A stretch of DNA of 64,000 nucleotides from Streptomyces sp. NBC_01445 (lineage in GTDB: Bacteria > Actinomycetota > Actinomycetes > Streptomycetales > Streptomycetaceae): NCBI RefSeq assembly GCF_035918235.1, contig NZ_CP109485.1, positions 3,100,001-3,164,000 on the forward strand, in the 5' to 3' direction. Positions 62,673-64,000 of this stretch are shown here, piece by piece. A program made the translations under genes and the position numbers. Positions within the stretch are counted from its first letter, which is position 1. Each line of letters opens with the position of its first letter. The notes below the pieces were generated by a model that had not been told where the DNA came from, did no database searches, and worked only from the letters and a program-made list of their open reading frames with translations.

Positions 62673-63632
62673 ATGAAAGTCGCGGTTGTGGTGCCGGCGT
62701 ACAACGAGGAAAAGTTGATCGCCCGGACGATCAACACCACGCCCGATTTCGTCGACCATATCGTGGTGATCGACGACGCCAGCAGTGACTCGACGGCCGT
62801 CGAGGCGATCGACGCCGGCGACCCGCGGGTGGTTCTCATCCAGCACGAGAGAAACACCGGAGTCGGTGGAGCTGTCTGCGACGGGCACAAGGAGGCACTG
62901 CGGCTGGGGTGTGACGTCTCGGTGGTCATGGCGGGCGACGGGCAAATGGACCCGGCCTATCTTCCCGCCCTGCTGGCTCCGATCTGTGACGGGACCGCTC
63001 TCTTCACAAAGGCGAACCGCTTCTACTCGCGCGACTCCTACCGCGGCATGCCGAAACACCGGATTCTCGGCAACGTCATCCTCTCTTTCCTGACCAAGCT
63101 GGCATCCGGGTACTGGCACCTGTTCGACCCCCAGAACGGGTACACCGCGATCCACCGGGCGGCGCTGGAACGGTTGAACCTCGACCGCGTGGCCAAGGAC
63201 TACTCATTCGAGAACGACCTGCTGATCAATCTGAACATCCTCCGGATCCCGGCCTGCGACGTCCCGATTCCCGCGGTCTACGGGGATGAGGTGTCAACCA
63301 TGCGGATGCACAAGGTCATTCCGGCATTGATTGGCCAGCTGGCTCGCGGGTCCGGACGACGCGTCGTCCTGAAGTACGTCGTCTTCTCCTTCTCGCCGAT
63401 CGCTCTTCTGCTCCTGGCGGGACTGTTCCTGATCGCCTTCGGCAGCGCGGCAAGCACGTGGGTACTGGTCCACACGCTCGGGCCTGCGAGCGCCAGCGCA
63501 GGAAGTGTCCTGCTGGCAACCCTGCCTATCCTCACCGGAATTCACTTTCTCGTCGGCGCCCTCATGCTCGATATCCAGGAGAGCCCGGACCGCCCAGCCG
63601 CCACCGCCGCCGGGATCGGAGGCTCCGGATGA
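62673..63632 (+). CDS. GT2 polyprenyl-phosphate-type glycosyltransferase
   Basis: A 319-residue membrane-linked GT-A transferase. GT2 core: VVVPAYNEEKLIARTI at the start, IDDASSDST (nucleotide loop), and MAGDGQMDP (DXD-type). Two TM segments (about 236-260 and 275-300) follow, as in dolichyl/undecaprenyl-phosphate sugar transferases. Start at ATG 62673 fits the family; GTG at 62661 or 62643 would add 4 or 10 residues. It is divergent from GtrA and likely loads a sugar on a lipid carrier for the polysaccharide. Confidence 0.87.
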   Translation: MKVAVVVPAYNEEKLIARTINTTPDFVDHIVVIDDASSDSTAVEAIDAGDPRVVLIQHERNTGVGGAVCDGHKEALRLGCDVSVVMAGDGQMDPAYLPALLAPICDGTALFTKANRFYSRDSYRGMPKHRILGNVILSFLTKLASGYWHLFDPQNGYTAIHRAALERLNLDRVAKDYSFENDLLINLNILRIPACDVPIPAVYGDEVSTMRMHKVIPALIGQLARGSGRRVVLKYVVFSFSPIALLLLAGLFLIAFGSAASTWVLVHTLGPASASAGSVLLATLPILTGIHFLVGALMLDIQESPDRPAATAAGIGGSG

Positions 63633-63669
63633 AGTCCGCCGCAGCCGGACCCAAGGCGACGTTCTCGCA

Positions 63670-64000
63670 TCAGACCTCCGTGAGAACGCCGTCGTTCTCG
63701 ACGTGCAGGACGCCGGTGCCCGGGCATTCCCACATCCCGGTCGAGCCGGGGACCTCGCTGAGCCGCAGGCCCGCACGCCCCACCCAGCCGATGTGACGGG
63801 CCGGGACGCCGGCGACAAGGGCGAAGTCCGGCACGTCCCGTGTGACCACGGCACCGGCGGCCACCATCGCCCAGCGGCCGACGCGGACCGGAGCCACGCA
63901 GACCGATCGCGCGCCGAGCGACGCGCCCTCGGCGACCGTGACCCCCACGGGCTCCCAGTCGGCACCTCTCTTGGGCCGCCCTTCGGGGTCGACCGAGCGC
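63670..64000 (-). CDS. WbpD-like sugar-nucleotide N-acetyltransferase (N-terminus cut by window edge)
   Basis: A left-handed beta-helix acetyltransferase that runs off the right edge, so only its last 109 residues are seen. Hexapeptide repeats read VGVTVAEGASLGARSVCVAP and GRWAMVAAGAVVTRDVPDF, then the usual end LVAGVPARHIGWVGRAG. WbpD-type enzymes acetylate the 3-amino group made by WbpE. The reading frame remains open to the edge (RSVDPEGRPKRGADWEPV), so the start lies beyond it. It is convergent with the GT2 gene, 37 bp apart. Confidence 0.83.
   Translation of the reverse strand, partial: RSVDPEGRPKRGADWEPVGVTVAEGASLGARSVCVAPVRVGRWAMVAAGAVVTRDVPDFALVAGVPARHIGWVGRAGLRLSEVPGSTGMWECPGTGVLHVENDGVLTEV

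Overview
The window is 64 kb of a very GC-rich actinomycete chromosome, almost certainly a Streptomyces. The third codon position is saturated with G/C, GTG starts are common, several genes look leaderless, and many coding ends overlap by 4 nt. The gene set is also typical: a SirA-type sulfite reductase operon with its tiny leader peptide, a mycothiol-nitroreductase-like protein, a YihY/BrkB protein, an AidB-like dehydrogenase and an MMPL exporter. No rRNA, tRNA, CRISPR array, insertion sequence or prophage was recognised.

Layout. 1-7.7 kb: an edge-truncated radical SAM protein, a PPOX-fold protein, a ROK regulator with a GH2 beta-galactosidase, a homocysteine methyltransferase and a glyoxalase-fold protein. 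7.7-16.7 kb: an M20 amidohydrolase and MFS pair facing a two-module AsnC/Lrp regulator, an AraC-type regulator, a YihY/BrkB protein, an AidB-like dehydrogenase and a GAF regulator. 16.7-29.2 kb: a carbohydrate locus with a SIS-domain sugar isomerase, a secreted DUF3472-ricin protein, a DeoR regulator, a Gfo/Idh oxidoreductase, a lipoprotein-plus-two-permease ABC importer, and a divergent secreted 1296-residue GH101 endo-alpha-N-acetylgalactosaminidase. It reads as a system to strip, import and catabolise mucin-type (Gal-beta-1,3-GalNAc) O-glycans.

29.2-41 kb: a three-gene ABC-2 exporter; a small set of GT2 glycosyltransferase, PhyH-type dioxygenase, a degenerate SDR and a glutamate-1-semialdehyde-aminomutase-like PLP enzyme; a second DUF3472-lectin paralogue; a beta-helix protein; a secreted HExxH protease; and a GNAT acetyltransferase. 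41-50.7 kb: a complete assimilatory sulfur operon (leader peptide, sirA, Zn-ribbon protein, cysH, cysC, cysD, cysN, sulfonate/sulfate-ester ABC importer, sirohydrochlorin chelatase), in the order I know from S. coelicolor.

50.7-59.6 kb: a Rv2466c-like protein that lacks its second active-site Cys, two frameshifted genes (TIGR03086-like and DUF3592-like) around a ketopantoate-reductase-like gene, two small DUF proteins, a secreted subtilase, an MMPL transporter and a CDP-alcohol phosphatidyltransferase. 59.6-64 kb: the start of a surface-polysaccharide cluster with WbpE-, WbpB- and WbpD-like enzymes (a UDP-2,3-diacetamido sugar route) and a GT2/GtrA pair, running off the right edge.

The most interesting items are the O-glycan locus and its repeat-rich regulatory region, the GT2/PhyH/SDR/aminomutase set with an SDR missing its catalytic Ser and Tyr, the CX8CX2C radical SAM protein, and the sulfur-operon leader with its array of GTCCA/TGGAC half-sites.
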